NCBI GenBank assembly: GCA_029934215.1
Contig: JAOZMR010000080.1
Location: 1 to 10,334 of the forward strand
Source: Pontiellaceae bacterium
GTDB taxonomy: Bacteria > Verrucomicrobiota > Kiritimatiellia > Kiritimatiellales > Tichowtungiaceae
DNA length: 10,334 nt
Direction: 5' to 3'
In this document: positions 1-6,682 of the stretch, piece by piece
Numbering within the stretch: position 1 is the first letter of the stretch
Layout of the letters: each line of letters begins with the position of its first letter
Notes under the pieces: generated by a model
The model's input: only the letters and a program-made list of their open reading frames with translations
Told to the model about the DNA's origin: nothing
Databases searched by the model: none
Made by a program: the position numbers and the translations under genes

Positions 1-2
1 AG

Positions 3-59
3 AATGGGTTTAAAGTCACGGTTCCGCCATACGGATTGAAAAGCTATCTGCTTCTATAA
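3..59 (+). CDS. Probable C-terminal end of an upstream gene (partial)
   Basis: An open frame enters from the left edge and ends at a TAA at 57-59, six bases before the thiF start. Its last residues read NGFKVTVPPYGLKSYLLL. The alternating hydrophobic pattern and the V-x-V-P-P-Y-G turn resemble the final beta-strands of a beta-sandwich domain, such as those that close many glycoside hydrolases. Such a gene would fit the nearby rhamnose isomerase. That is inference from 18 residues only, and the family cannot be named. The other two forward frames are closed by stops within the first 40 bases. Confidence 0.45.
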   Translation, partial: NGFKVTVPPYGLKSYLLL

Positions 60-65
60 AATGCC

Positions 66-857
66 ATGAACATTCAACTCAACGAACATGCGTTTGAAAC
101 GGATGCCGATACGCTCTTTTCTCTGCGCGATGCTGAGAAGCCAGATGCCGATGTCGCCATTCTCAACGGCGCGGCACTGAGCGCGGATGCGCCGTTGACG
201 GATGGCGATGAGGTCTGCCTGATTCGGCGCGGAGAAGCACCGTCTAAAGAGGCTCTCGAGGCCTTAATGGTCGCACGCCACACGCCGGGCGTTCACGAAA
301 AACTCAAAGCAGCGACGGTCGGGATCGCAGGGCTCGGCGGTCTGGGCTCCGCCATTGCTGTTGCGCTTGCACGCGTCGGAATTGGCAAGCTGATTCTGGC
401 TGATTTCGACGTGGTTGAGCCGAGTAACCTGAATCGCCAGCAGTATTTTATCGATCAACTTGGAGAGCTGAAAACCGATGCACTGGTTTCCAACCTTCGG
501 AGAATTAACCCATACGTCGAACTCGAAGCACACGCTGTGAAACTGACGCGCACGACTGTTTTTCCAATGTTTGGAAACACTGATGTGATGATCGAGGCGT
601 TCGATCGTGCGGAGCAAAAAGTGATGCTGATGCAGTCCTTCACTTCCGAAAAACCGGACACTCCATTCATCGGTGCCTCCGGCATGGCTGGGTACGGTTC
701 CGGCGAAACTATCGGCATCAAAAAGATCGGAAATAGCATCTATGTGGTGGGTGACCTGGCGACCGGCGCAGAGCCCGGATGCGGTCTTATGGCGCCTCGC
801 GTCGGAATCGCCGCAGCCATGCAGGCGAACCTTGCGCTACGTTTAATTGTAGATTGA
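66..857 (+). CDS. thiF: ThiS-like domain fused to ThiF-type sulfur carrier adenylyltransferase
   Basis: This is an E1-like enzyme of the ThiF/MoeB/HesA family, expected to adenylate the C-terminus of a small sulfur carrier such as ThiS for thiazole (thiamine) synthesis in the cytoplasm. Residues 1-58 resemble ThiS (start MNIQLNE, then ILNG and DGDEV) but lack a terminal Gly-Gly, so this domain cannot itself be a carrier. A linker leads to the Rossmann domain with GLGGLG at 89-94, the acidic strand DFDVVEPSNLNRQ at 113-125 and EAFD at 177-180. Cys239 (GCG) is a candidate catalytic cysteine. No paired CxxC zinc motifs are visible. The 263-residue size and fused N-terminus match the shorter ThiF family 2 known from anaerobes such as clostridia. 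The ATG at 66 has no clear Shine-Dalgarno sequence but is the only start that keeps the ThiS-like domain whole. No other thi gene is in view. The gene contains one palindrome copy (561-577), encoding FPMFG at 166-170. Confidence 0.85.
   Translation: MNIQLNEHAFETDADTLFSLRDAEKPDADVAILNGAALSADAPLTDGDEVCLIRRGEAPSKEALEALMVARHTPGVHEKLKAATVGIAGLGGLGSAIAVALARVGIGKLILADFDVVEPSNLNRQQYFIDQLGELKTDALVSNLRRINPYVELEAHAVKLTRTTVFPMFGNTDVMIEAFDRAEQKVMLMQSFTSEKPDTPFIGASGMAGYGSGETIGIKKIGNSIYVVGDLATGAEPGCGLMAPRVGIAAAMQANLALRLIVD
561..577. repeat. Gapped palindrome copy 1 (in thiF)
   Basis: TTTCCAA-TGT-TTGGAAA, with perfect 7-bp arms. It is read in frame as F-P-M-F-G-N (residues 166-171), in a surface-variable stretch before the EAFD motif. 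This is the only copy outside the tRNA-modification genes. Confidence 0.9.
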
Positions 858-934
858 TAAGTTTCTAGTTGAATTTTTCTCAAAAATGGGAGAAACTCTA
901 CGGGTTATTGATAAGATTTTTAATAAGGAGATAA

Positions 935-2191
935 ATGAGCACGAAAGAAGCGTACAAGCTGGCGAAGGAGCGTTATGCCGCATTTGGAATTGATACCGAT
1001 GCAGCAGTAAAGAAAACTCTCTGCCTTCCGATTTCCCTTCACTGTTGGCAGGCCGATGATGTCGCAGGATTTGAAACCAAGCCGGAAGGGCTTGATGGCG
1101 GCGGGATTATGGCGACCGGGAACCACCCAGGACGCGCATCCAACGGGGAAGAAACTCGCGCCGACCTCGAAAAAACAATGTCACTAATCCCTGGCGTTCA
1201 ACGAGTGAATGTACATGCATGCTACTCTGAAACCAATCAATATGTGGATCGCGACGAAATGACTGTTTCCGGTTTTCAGAAGTGGATCGCCTGGGCGAAA
1301 AAAATGGGAATCTGCCTCGACTTTAATCCCACCTTTTTTGCTCATCCGAAAGCCGAGGATGGATATACCCTTTCGCATCCCGATGACGATATCCGTGCGT
1401 TCTGGGTGAAACATGGGAAAGCCGCTCGCAAGATCGCGGAAGCTATGGCGGAGGCTCAAGGCTCGCCTTGCTTCGTCAATTGGTGGACACCCGACGGATC
1501 GAAAGATATTCCTGCCGACCGTTTTGGTCCGCGCAAACGCATGGTCGCCTCATACGACGAAATTATGGCGGACGAATCGGTCGACAAAACCAAGTGCGTT
1601 GATTTCATTGAGAGCAAGCTCTTTGGCATCGGCTCCGAGGAATACGTAGTCAGCTCTGCCGAGTTTTGCTCCGACTATTCCATCAGTCGCGGCATGGGTT
1701 TGTGCATGGATATGGGACACTATCATCCAACAGAAACCATCCACGGCAAAATCTCGAGCCACCTTCAGTTCATCGATCAAATTCTTCTGCACGTCAGCCG
1801 TCCAGTCCGTTGGGACTCCGACCACGTCGTCATCTTCAACGACGACCTTAAAAACGTCTTCCTCGAAATCCAACGCGGCGACATCTGGGATCGCGTCGTG
1901 CTCGCGCTCGACTTCTTCGACGCATCGATCAACCGAATCGGCGCCTACGTCACAGGAACCCGCGCTGCACGTAAAGGAATCCTCTACGCACTCCTCGACC
2001 CAACAGCCCAGTTGCAAGCCTACGAAGCTGAAGGCAAAAATGCGCAGCGTCTAGCCCTGATGGAGGAGTTCAAATCCATGCCATTCGGCGCGATATGGGA
2101 TCACCTCTGCGAAGAAGCGGGCGTACCCGTCGGAGCCGATTGGATTGCGGAAATGGAGCAATACGAAAAAGACGTGCAATTGAAGCGATGA
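935..2191 (+). CDS. rhaA: L-rhamnose isomerase
   Basis: RhaA converts L-rhamnose to L-rhamnulose, the first step of cytoplasmic rhamnose breakdown. The 418 residues span the usual family length and align by eye with E. coli RhaA. The metal ligands known there (E234, D267, H294, D302, D304, D334) fall at E226 (IESKLFGIG), D259 (LCMDMGH), H286 (LLHVSRP), D294 and D296 (WDSDH) and D326 (LALDFFD), a constant offset of eight. The catalytic metal site therefore looks intact. The ATG is preceded by AAGGAG at 925-930 with a 4-nt gap. The gene lies 77 bases after thiF. Its TGA overlaps the tsaE ATG, so it appears to be co-translated with tRNA-modification genes. No rhaB, rhaD, rhamnose transporter or regulator is visible. 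It carries no copy of the palindrome found in its neighbours. Confidence 0.96.
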   Translation: MSTKEAYKLAKERYAAFGIDTDAAVKKTLCLPISLHCWQADDVAGFETKPEGLDGGGIMATGNHPGRASNGEETRADLEKTMSLIPGVQRVNVHACYSETNQYVDRDEMTVSGFQKWIAWAKKMGICLDFNPTFFAHPKAEDGYTLSHPDDDIRAFWVKHGKAARKIAEAMAEAQGSPCFVNWWTPDGSKDIPADRFGPRKRMVASYDEIMADESVDKTKCVDFIESKLFGIGSEEYVVSSAEFCSDYSISRGMGLCMDMGHYHPTETIHGKISSHLQFIDQILLHVSRPVRWDSDHVVIFNDDLKNVFLEIQRGDIWDRVVLALDFFDASINRIGAYVTGTRAARKGILYALLDPTAQLQAYEAEGKNAQRLALMEEFKSMPFGAIWDHLCEEAGVPVGADWIAEMEQYEKDVQLKR

Positions 2192-2610
2192 AAACGTGGA
2201 CATCCAACAGCCCTTCCCGCACATGGGAAATTGCGGCGGAGTTTTTCCAAACCCTGGAAAAGCCCGCCATAATTGCCCTGCACGGGGATCTTGGCGCGGG
2301 CAAAACCTGCTTCACCCAGGGGCTCGCGCAGGCGGCAGGCGTCGTGGAACCCGTGTGTAGCCCCACGTACACGCTCATTAGTGAATATCAGGGAGACGTT
2401 TCGTTTCATCATATCGATCTCTACCGGTTGGGAAGCCCAGAAGAGGCATACAACCTCGGGCTCGACGAGTATTTAGAAAGCGACGGCATCACCGTCATCG
2501 AATGGGCTGAACGCGCCGCAGAACTCATTCCGCCGAACGCGATTCATCTCCAGCTCAAACGCGGAGAAGATGAACAAACGCGAACCATCGAGATCGTGGA
2601 GAATCCATAA
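2188..2610 (+). CDS. tsaE: tRNA t6A biosynthesis ATPase TsaE
   Basis: TsaE is the P-loop ATPase that works with TsaB and TsaD in making N6-threonylcarbamoyladenosine at tRNA position 37. The 140 residues match the family size. The Walker A motif is GDLGAGKT at 33-40. The family signature SPTYT lies at 58-62, the HIDLYR strand at 75-80 and the IEWAE segment at 104-108. A longer open frame extends upstream to 2095 but would overlap rhaA by about 100 bases. The ATG at 2188 gives the normal N-terminus and an ATGA overlap with rhaA, so it is preferred. The gene overlaps tsaB by TAATG. A palindrome copy (2243-2261) encodes FFQTLEK at 19-25, just before the strand that leads into the Walker A loop, where other TsaE proteins have a variable turn. 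Confidence 0.95.
   Translation: MKTWTSNSPSRTWEIAAEFFQTLEKPAIIALHGDLGAGKTCFTQGLAQAAGVVEPVCSPTYTLISEYQGDVSFHHIDLYRLGSPEEAYNLGLDEYLESDGITVIEWAERAAELIPPNAIHLQLKRGEDEQTRTIEIVENP
2243..2261. repeat. Gapped palindrome copy 2 (in tsaE)
   Basis: TTTTCCAA-ACC-CTGGAAAA. The arms are 8 bp with a single mismatch at the inner base of the right arm (C for T). It is read as F-F-Q-T-L-E-K, where CTG still gives leucine, so the mismatch is silent in this frame. Confidence 0.85.
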
Positions 2611-3248
2611 TGATTACACTCGGAATAGAATGTTCATCGCGCCAGGGAAGTGTTGCGTTGCTCAGCGACGGAAAACTGCTCGCCGAGAAAAGCTGGATCG
2701 CGGAACGCGTCCGCCACAACACAATTTTCCAAACCTTGGAAAACCTCATGGGAGACGCGAAGATCTCATACACCGACATCTCACTCTACGCGGTGGGGCG
2801 TGGTCCAGGATCGTTCTCTGGAATGCGCATGAGCTTTGCGATTGCCCAGGCGCTTGCTTTGCCGACCAAAACCGCCGTGCGGGCCATCAGCAGTGGTGCC
2901 GCAATGGCGCTCGTTGCCGCACGCGAAGGCGCAGAAAAGATTGCCATCATCGGGGACGCACGCCGCGGACAAGTCTGGCTAGGGTTGTTTAATGCAGAAG
3001 CTGCCTATCCAACAATCGATGAGGACTGGAAACTTGTTCCATACAACGACGTCTCCATATCTGAAGAAACAGTCATCATTAGCCCAGAGGCGGAACGTTT
3101 GACTGCAATTTTTCCAACCCTTGGAACCCCCCGATTTCCGCATGCCAAAGAGATCGCCGAGCTAGCGAATATGCAGACCGATCCGGAGCCATTTGAGCCG
3201 CTCTATATGCATCCGCCCGTTTTTGTTGAGCCGAAAACCACCCCTTAA
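2610..3248 (+). CDS. tsaB: tRNA t6A biosynthesis protein TsaB
   Basis: TsaB is the ASKHA-fold scaffold that pairs with TsaD (the threonylcarbamoyl transferase) in t6A37 synthesis. The N-terminus GIECSSRQGSVAL is the family's first strand-turn-strand. The hallmark GRGPGSFSGMR lies at 63-73, followed by the ISSGAA helix and the DARRGQVW strand at 116-123. The end PLYMHPPVF (198-205) matches the usual C-terminal P-x-Y-x-R-like tail. The 212-residue length is normal. Translation is probably coupled to tsaE through TAATG. The partners tsaD and tsaC are not in the window. The stop codon overlaps the stop of convergent queA. Two palindrome copies are present. That at 2725-2743 encodes IFQTLEN, in the helix where relatives carry a leucine-rich LLPLI-type stretch. 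That at 3112-3126 encodes FPTLG (169-172 region). Confidence 0.95.
   Translation: MITLGIECSSRQGSVALLSDGKLLAEKSWIAERVRHNTIFQTLENLMGDAKISYTDISLYAVGRGPGSFSGMRMSFAIAQALALPTKTAVRAISSGAAMALVAAREGAEKIAIIGDARRGQVWLGLFNAEAAYPTIDEDWKLVPYNDVSISEETVIISPEAERLTAIFPTLGTPRFPHAKEIAELANMQTDPEPFEPLYMHPPVFVEPKTTP
2725..2743. repeat. Gapped palindrome copy 3 (in tsaB, the most perfect copy)
   Basis: TTTTCCAA-ACC-TTGGAAAA, with perfect 8-bp arms; the longest intact example in the window. It is read as I-F-Q-T-L-E-N. The same ACC spacer and FQTLE peptide occur in tsaE, although the surrounding sequence is unrelated. Confidence 0.95.
3112..3126. repeat. Gapped palindrome copy 4 (in tsaB)
   Basis: TTCCAA-CCC-TTGGAA, with perfect 6-bp arms and extra Ts on the left side only. 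It is read in the second frame as F-P-T-L-G-T. Confidence 0.9.
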
Positions 3249-4294
3249 ATCGACGACGAAAGAGGCTGCCTCGAAAGAAGGCATCCGTCGCCGTAGGAGT
3301 AAAAACGATACGCTTGATCTTTTGCATGCTCGTACGCCGCGTGCATTCGATCGAGTCCTGCGAAGGCGGAAACGAGCATAAAAAGCGTGGAGCGCGGAAG
3401 ATGAAAGTTTGTTAACAGAAGATCCACGATCTTGAACGGATAGCCAGGGGTGATGAAGATATCCGTTTTGCCCGTGAACGGTTTAATTACACCCACATCC
3501 GTTGCGGCACTTTCGAGCAGGCGAAGCGAAGTGGTTCCAATTGCAATCACCCGTCCGCCCGCCGCTCGTGTTGCGTTGATCTTCTCAACCGTCGCTTGCG
3601 TGAGAGTCCCCCACTCGGCGTGCATTTTGTGCTCCTCTGTATTATCCACTTTCACGGGGAGAAATGTTCCTGCGCCAACGTGCAACGTAACGGTTTCAAA
3701 CGCAACCCCTCGTTCTTCCAGCCCTTGGAAAAGTTCCTGAGTGAAATGAAGCCCGGCGGTCGGAGCGGCGACCGCACCTTCTTCTTTTGCGTAGACGGTC
3801 TGATAATCGTTTCGATCGGTCTCTCGCTCGCCATCCTTCCGCTCGATATACGGAGGAAGCGGCATGCGTCCATGTGTTTCCAATGCTTGGAAAAGTTCAT
3901 CGCCACCGCAATTGAATTTTAAACGAATATCTCCGCCCTCTCGCTTCTCCGTCACCACAGCAGAAAAACCGTCGGACCAATCGACGCGCTGACCCACCTT
4001 GAGCCGTTTACCTGGTTTTGCGAAAGCGAGCCATTCGTCGTCCGCTGTACGCATGTGAAGGGTCGCCTCAATTTTCACAGCATCGCGCAGACCATCGAGC
4101 CGAGCTGGGATCACCTTCGTATTATTGCCGATCAGCAGATCGCCGGGTTGAAAACAGCTCGGCAGATCGCGCATAACGCGATCCACAAAGCCTTCATGAG
4201 TCAAATCGAGAAGGCGTGCGGAATCGCGCGGGCTCGCTGGGCGATCCGCGATAAAGCGTTTAGGGAGGTCGAAATCGAAAAGGTCTACTTTCAT
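3245..4294 (-). CDS. queA: S-adenosylmethionine:tRNA ribosyltransferase-isomerase
   Basis: QueA transfers and isomerises the ribosyl group of S-adenosylmethionine onto 7-aminomethyl-7-deazaguanine at tRNA position 34, forming epoxyqueuosine. The 349 residues match the family. Visible signatures are LIGNNTKVIPARL (54-66), MPLPPYI (144-150), DYQTVYAKEEGA (163-174), APTAGLHFT (177-185), LHVGAGTFLPV (204-214) and TNFHLPRSTLFMLVSAF (295-311). The C-terminus after YGDG is slightly longer than usual (CLLSRQPLSSSI). The ATG at 4294 gives the standard N-terminus (MKVDLFDFDLP). No Shine-Dalgarno sequence precedes it; the upstream minus strand is pyrimidine-rich (CCCATATCTCTC). The gene lies 178 bases downstream of rpoD on the same strand and may be read through from it. 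Two palindrome copies encode LFQALET (134-140) and LFQGLEE (188-194). Confidence 0.96.
   Translation of the reverse strand: MKVDLFDFDLPKRFIADRPASPRDSARLLDLTHEGFVDRVMRDLPSCFQPGDLLIGNNTKVIPARLDGLRDAVKIEATLHMRTADDEWLAFAKPGKRLKVGQRVDWSDGFSAVVTEKREGGDIRLKFNCGGDELFQALETHGRMPLPPYIERKDGERETDRNDYQTVYAKEEGAVAAPTAGLHFTQELFQGLEERGVAFETVTLHVGAGTFLPVKVDNTEEHKMHAEWGTLTQATVEKINATRAAGGRVIAIGTTSLRLLESAATDVGVIKPFTGKTDIFITPGYPFKIVDLLLTNFHLPRSTLFMLVSAFAGLDRMHAAYEHAKDQAYRFYSYGDGCLLSRQPLSSSI
3714..3732. repeat. Gapped palindrome copy 5 (in queA, imperfect)
   Basis: On the minus strand this reads TTTTCCAA-GGG-CTGGAAGA. One core mismatch and one flank mismatch are present. It encodes L-F-Q-G-L-E-E (188-194). As in tsaE, the core change converts TTG to CTG and leaves leucine unchanged. 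Confidence 0.8.
3877..3893. repeat. Gapped palindrome copy 6 (in queA)
   Basis: TTTCCAA-TGC-TTGGAAA, with perfect 7-bp arms. Read on the minus strand it encodes L-F-Q-A-L-E-T (134-140), directly before the conserved MPLPPYI segment. Confidence 0.92.
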
Positions 4295-4393
4295 GAGAGA
4301 TATGGGAGCGGAGAGTGAATAATTAAACAGAGAGATTAAACTAGAAAAAGGAAAGAACAGCGCTGAAAGCGAAGCAAATCCCCTTCACCTCCA

Positions 4394-4415
4394 CCCAGTA
4401 CTCCCTCCCCTACCC
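4394..4415 (-). other. Potential G-quadruplex between rpoD and queA
   Basis: Read on the minus strand, this interval holds four guanine runs of three or more separated by loops of 2, 1 and 6 bases (GGG-TA-GGGG-A-GGG-AGTACT-GGG). This fits the common G3+N1-7 quadruplex pattern. It is the core of a purine-rich stretch of roughly 45 bases in the 178-base gap between the rpoD stop and the queA start. It lies on the non-template strand for both genes and would therefore be present in the transcript. There is no obvious hairpin-plus-T-run terminator in this gap, so the G-rich RNA could affect read-through or queA translation. The pattern is directly visible; the function is not known. Confidence 0.4.
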
Positions 4416-4472
4416 TATCCATGTCGTTCGCCTGTGCGATCAATTTTGAGTTTCGCCAGGCAAAGCCTAGAG

Positions 4473-6467
4473 CTATCGTCCTTGCTCAAGGAAACCTTCG
4501 AGCTTCCTGATGCGGGTCGGATGGCGCATTTTACGAAGTGCTTTGGCTTCGATCTGACGTATGCGTTCGCGTGTTACTTTGAACTTGCGTCCCACTTCTT
4601 CTAGTGTTCGCGGGTAACCGTCATCGAGACCAAAGCGTAGACCAAGAACCTCTTGTTCGCGTGTGGTGAGCGTTTCGAGAACATCTCCAATCTTTTCGCG
4701 CAATAGGCTGAATGCGGTCATTTCGGCGGGATTTTCAGCGGTCTTGTCTTCGATGAAGTCTCCGAAGCTGGTGTCGTCGCTGTCGCCGATCGGTGCCTGT
4801 AGAGAAATGGGCTGCTGTGCAATTTTTAGAATGGCGCGAACACGTTCCACGGGTAGTTCTAAATCGTCGGCGAGTTCGTCGGGTGTTGCTTCGCGTCCGA
4901 ACTCCTGAAGAAGCTGTTTTTGAACGCGAAGGAGTTTGTTGATGGTTTCGATCATGTGCACCGGAATGCGGATGGTGCGTGCCTGGTCTGCGATGGAGCG
5001 AGTGATTGCTTGGCGAATCCACCAGGTGGCGTAGGTGGAGAATTTGTAGCCTCGGCGATATTCAAATTTCTCGACTGCTTTCATTAGCCCCATGTTTCCT
5101 TCTTGAATGAGGTCTAGGAAGGAGAGTCCGCGATTGGTGTATTTTTTCGCGATGCTGATGACGAGGCGAAGGTTTGCTTCGATCATTTCAGTTTTTGCTC
5201 TGAGACCTTTTTCGAGCCATGTGCTGAGTAGGCGGTAGTGCTCGACAAATGGATCGGCTTCCATCAGAAGTTTTTTCTCGAGTTCTTTGATTTGTTCGTG
5301 GGTGTCTGCGAGTTTGGTCGGAGCATCTTTTGCTCGGCTTTTCCCGAATTTTACTGTATCTTTCTGAAGGGCTCGCATTTGTTTGTAGAAGCGATCGGAT
5401 ACTGGAACAATATCCTCGATGGCTTTTTGTTTGAAAAATAGTTTGAGGTAGTTGTCGGAGAGTCGAGCTTGTGCCTTTTCTTGGAGTTTTTCTTTTTTGG
5501 CTCGTTCTTCTTTTGTTTTTGCACGAATAGAGGCGAGGAAGTGTTTTTCGGAGACGTCCTGGTTGCGTTTGATTCCTTGAAGTACTTTGGGGAGTAGTTT
5601 GAAGTAGTCTTCGCGGCATTCCACATGTTTATCGCTCACAACGCGGTCGAAGCGTTGTTTGCCTTGTTCGATTTGATCGATCACATCGAGGTATGCATCG
5701 GTGGCGCAGCCGATTCGATTGAAGAGGCGGGTGGTGTTGATTTCCGCTTCTTCGATCCGTTTGGAGATTTCAACCTCTTGTTCGCGTGTCAGGAGTGGGA
5801 CTTGTCCCATCTGTTTGAGATACATGCGAACGGGGTCGTCGAGAACGTCGCTTCGAGCACTCTGTTTTTCGCGCTCTTCTTTTTCCATCCGGGCTTTATA
5901 GTCTTCCACTTCGTCGGACCGAATGATTTCGATTTCCATGCTCTTGAGAAGCCCAGTGACTTTTTCTACATCGTCGACAACAACCAGATCCTCCGGCAGA
6001 GCTTCTTCTACATCGTCGGTTGTGAGGAAGCCGTGATCTGATGCAAGTGCAATCAGTTCCTTGATTTTATCATTGCGCTCTTCTCGCGACATGATGGAGG
6101 TTGGCATGGCATCGATTTGTGCATCAATCGTTTCGTCACCTAGTTTGCTAGTCTTCTTTCCCGCTTCTGGTTTCCCCTTTGACCGCGCCTTTTTTGCGGC
6201 TACTTTTTTCTTCGAAGCAACCTTCTTTTTGGCGGATGCCTTTTTGGCGGGCGCTTTTTGGGCTGGCTCCTTTTTGGCTTCAACTTTTTTCTTCGCAGCA
6301 CCCTTCTTTTTTGCGGGCGTTTTTTTGGCTGGCGCCTTTTTGGCTTCAACTTTTTTCTTCGCAGCAACCTTCTTTTTGGCAGGCGCTTTTTTTGCGGCTG
6401 GCGCCTTTTTTTTTGCTGGCGTTTTTTTCGCGCTTTTCTTTTCGGTTTTCTTTTTATTATCAGCCAT
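4473..6467 (-). CDS. rpoD: RNA polymerase primary sigma factor (sigma-70) with lysine/alanine-rich N-terminal tail
   Basis: This is the housekeeping sigma factor that directs RNA polymerase to promoters. From the ATG at 6467 it has 664 residues. An upstream in-frame GTG at 6497 is possible, but ATG 6467 has a good Shine-Dalgarno sequence (AAGGA, 7-nt gap). Residues 1 to about 109 form a basic, proline-spotted tail of KK/AKK/PAKK units, with 43 lysines in the first 100 residues, like eukaryotic histone H1 tails. Region 1.1 follows (about 132-195). Region 1.2 is at about 210-245 (DDPVRMYLKQMG), then a non-conserved insert of about 180 residues. Region 2 is at about 430-505 (ANLRLVISIAKKY, DLIQEGNMGLMKAVEKFEY, TYATWWIRQAI). 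Region 3 is at about 505-585, and region 4 ends with the helix-turn-helix VTRERIRQIEAKALRKM at 631-647. All core motifs look intact. There are no palindrome copies in almost 2 kb. Confidence 0.97.
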   Translation of the reverse strand: MADNKKKTEKKSAKKTPAKKKAPAAKKAPAKKKVAAKKKVEAKKAPAKKTPAKKKGAAKKKVEAKKEPAQKAPAKKASAKKKVASKKKVAAKKARSKGKPEAGKKTSKLGDETIDAQIDAMPTSIMSREERNDKIKELIALASDHGFLTTDDVEEALPEDLVVVDDVEKVTGLLKSMEIEIIRSDEVEDYKARMEKEEREKQSARSDVLDDPVRMYLKQMGQVPLLTREQEVEISKRIEEAEINTTRLFNRIGCATDAYLDVIDQIEQGKQRFDRVVSDKHVECREDYFKLLPKVLQGIKRNQDVSEKHFLASIRAKTKEERAKKEKLQEKAQARLSDNYLKLFFKQKAIEDIVPVSDRFYKQMRALQKDTVKFGKSRAKDAPTKLADTHEQIKELEKKLLMEADPFVEHYRLLSTWLEKGLRAKTEMIEANLRLVISIAKKYTNRGLSFLDLIQEGNMGLMKAVEKFEYRRGYKFSTYATWWIRQAITRSIADQARTIRIPVHMIETINKLLRVQKQLLQEFGREATPDELADDLELPVERVRAILKIAQQPISLQAPIGDSDDTSFGDFIEDKTAENPAEMTAFSLLREKIGDVLETLTTREQEVLGLRFGLDDGYPRTLEEVGRKFKVTRERIRQIEAKALRKMRHPTRIRKLEGFLEQGR
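6261..6366 (-). repeat. Near-identical 40-bp direct repeats inside the rpoD tail
   Basis: The intervals 6261-6300 and 6327-6366 are the same 40 bases with one difference. They are spaced 66 bases apart, which is 22 codons, so the frame is kept. They encode the repeated AAKKKVEAKK units of the sigma-factor tail. The identity at silent positions suggests recent duplication by slippage or unequal recombination, not independent convergence on a lysine-rich composition. Flanking sequence between and around the copies is related but more diverged. Confidence 0.8.
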
Positions 6468-6527
6468 TAAAATATCCTTTTTACCGTTTACGGGCACAGC
6501 TCACCTATTGTGGCGAAAGAACGAAGG

Positions 6528-6555
6528 AGTTTAGATGGAAGACCTGTTTCGTCAA
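6528..6555 (-). promoter_or_regulatory. Candidate sigma-70 promoter for rpoD
   Basis: On the minus strand TTGACG (6550-6555) is followed after 16 bases by TAAACT (6528-6533). These are five-of-six and four-of-six matches to the consensus -35 and -10 hexamers. A start about seven bases downstream would give a leader of roughly 50 nt before the rpoD ATG. This would also exclude the alternative upstream GTG from comfortable ribosome access. Assignment is by eye only. Confidence 0.45.
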
Positions 6556-6682
6556 GCGCAATACGCAGGATAATCTTTTCCTTTTTACTGTCAGGTTTTT
6601 ATGAAAAATCTGTTTTACTCCAAATAGATTGATTAAACAGCTGGAAAATGTATCGAAATGAAGCGTAAAAAAGGAGATTCCT

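Noticed and set aside
36..60. TTGAAA and TATAAA as a thiF promoter
   Set aside because: The spacing is only 13 bases, too short for a sigma-70 promoter, and it overlaps the probable end of the upstream gene.
488..502. TTCCAA-CCT-TCGGAG in thiF as an eleventh palindrome copy
   Set aside because: The right arm has two mismatches, and the encoded SNLRRINPY is a conserved ThiF segment, so chance resemblance is more likely.
876..895. Hairpin TTTCTC/GAGAAA between thiF and rhaA as a terminator
   Set aside because: The stem is only 6 bp and AT-rich, the loop is 8 bases, and no T-run follows. It is unrelated to the main palindrome.
3267..3283. TGCCT/AGGCA hairpin just after the tsaB stop as a terminator
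   Set aside because: A 5-bp stem with no T-run, lying inside the queA coding sequence.
6468..6497. GTG start at 6497 for rpoD
   Set aside because: The ATG at 6467 has a well-placed AAGGA, while the GTG has a poorer site and lies close to the predicted transcription start.
6061..6604. Phe/Leu-rich open frames on the + strand opposite the rpoD tail (apparent membrane proteins)
   Set aside because: They are the complement of lysine/alanine codons; openness and hydrophobicity follow from that composition.
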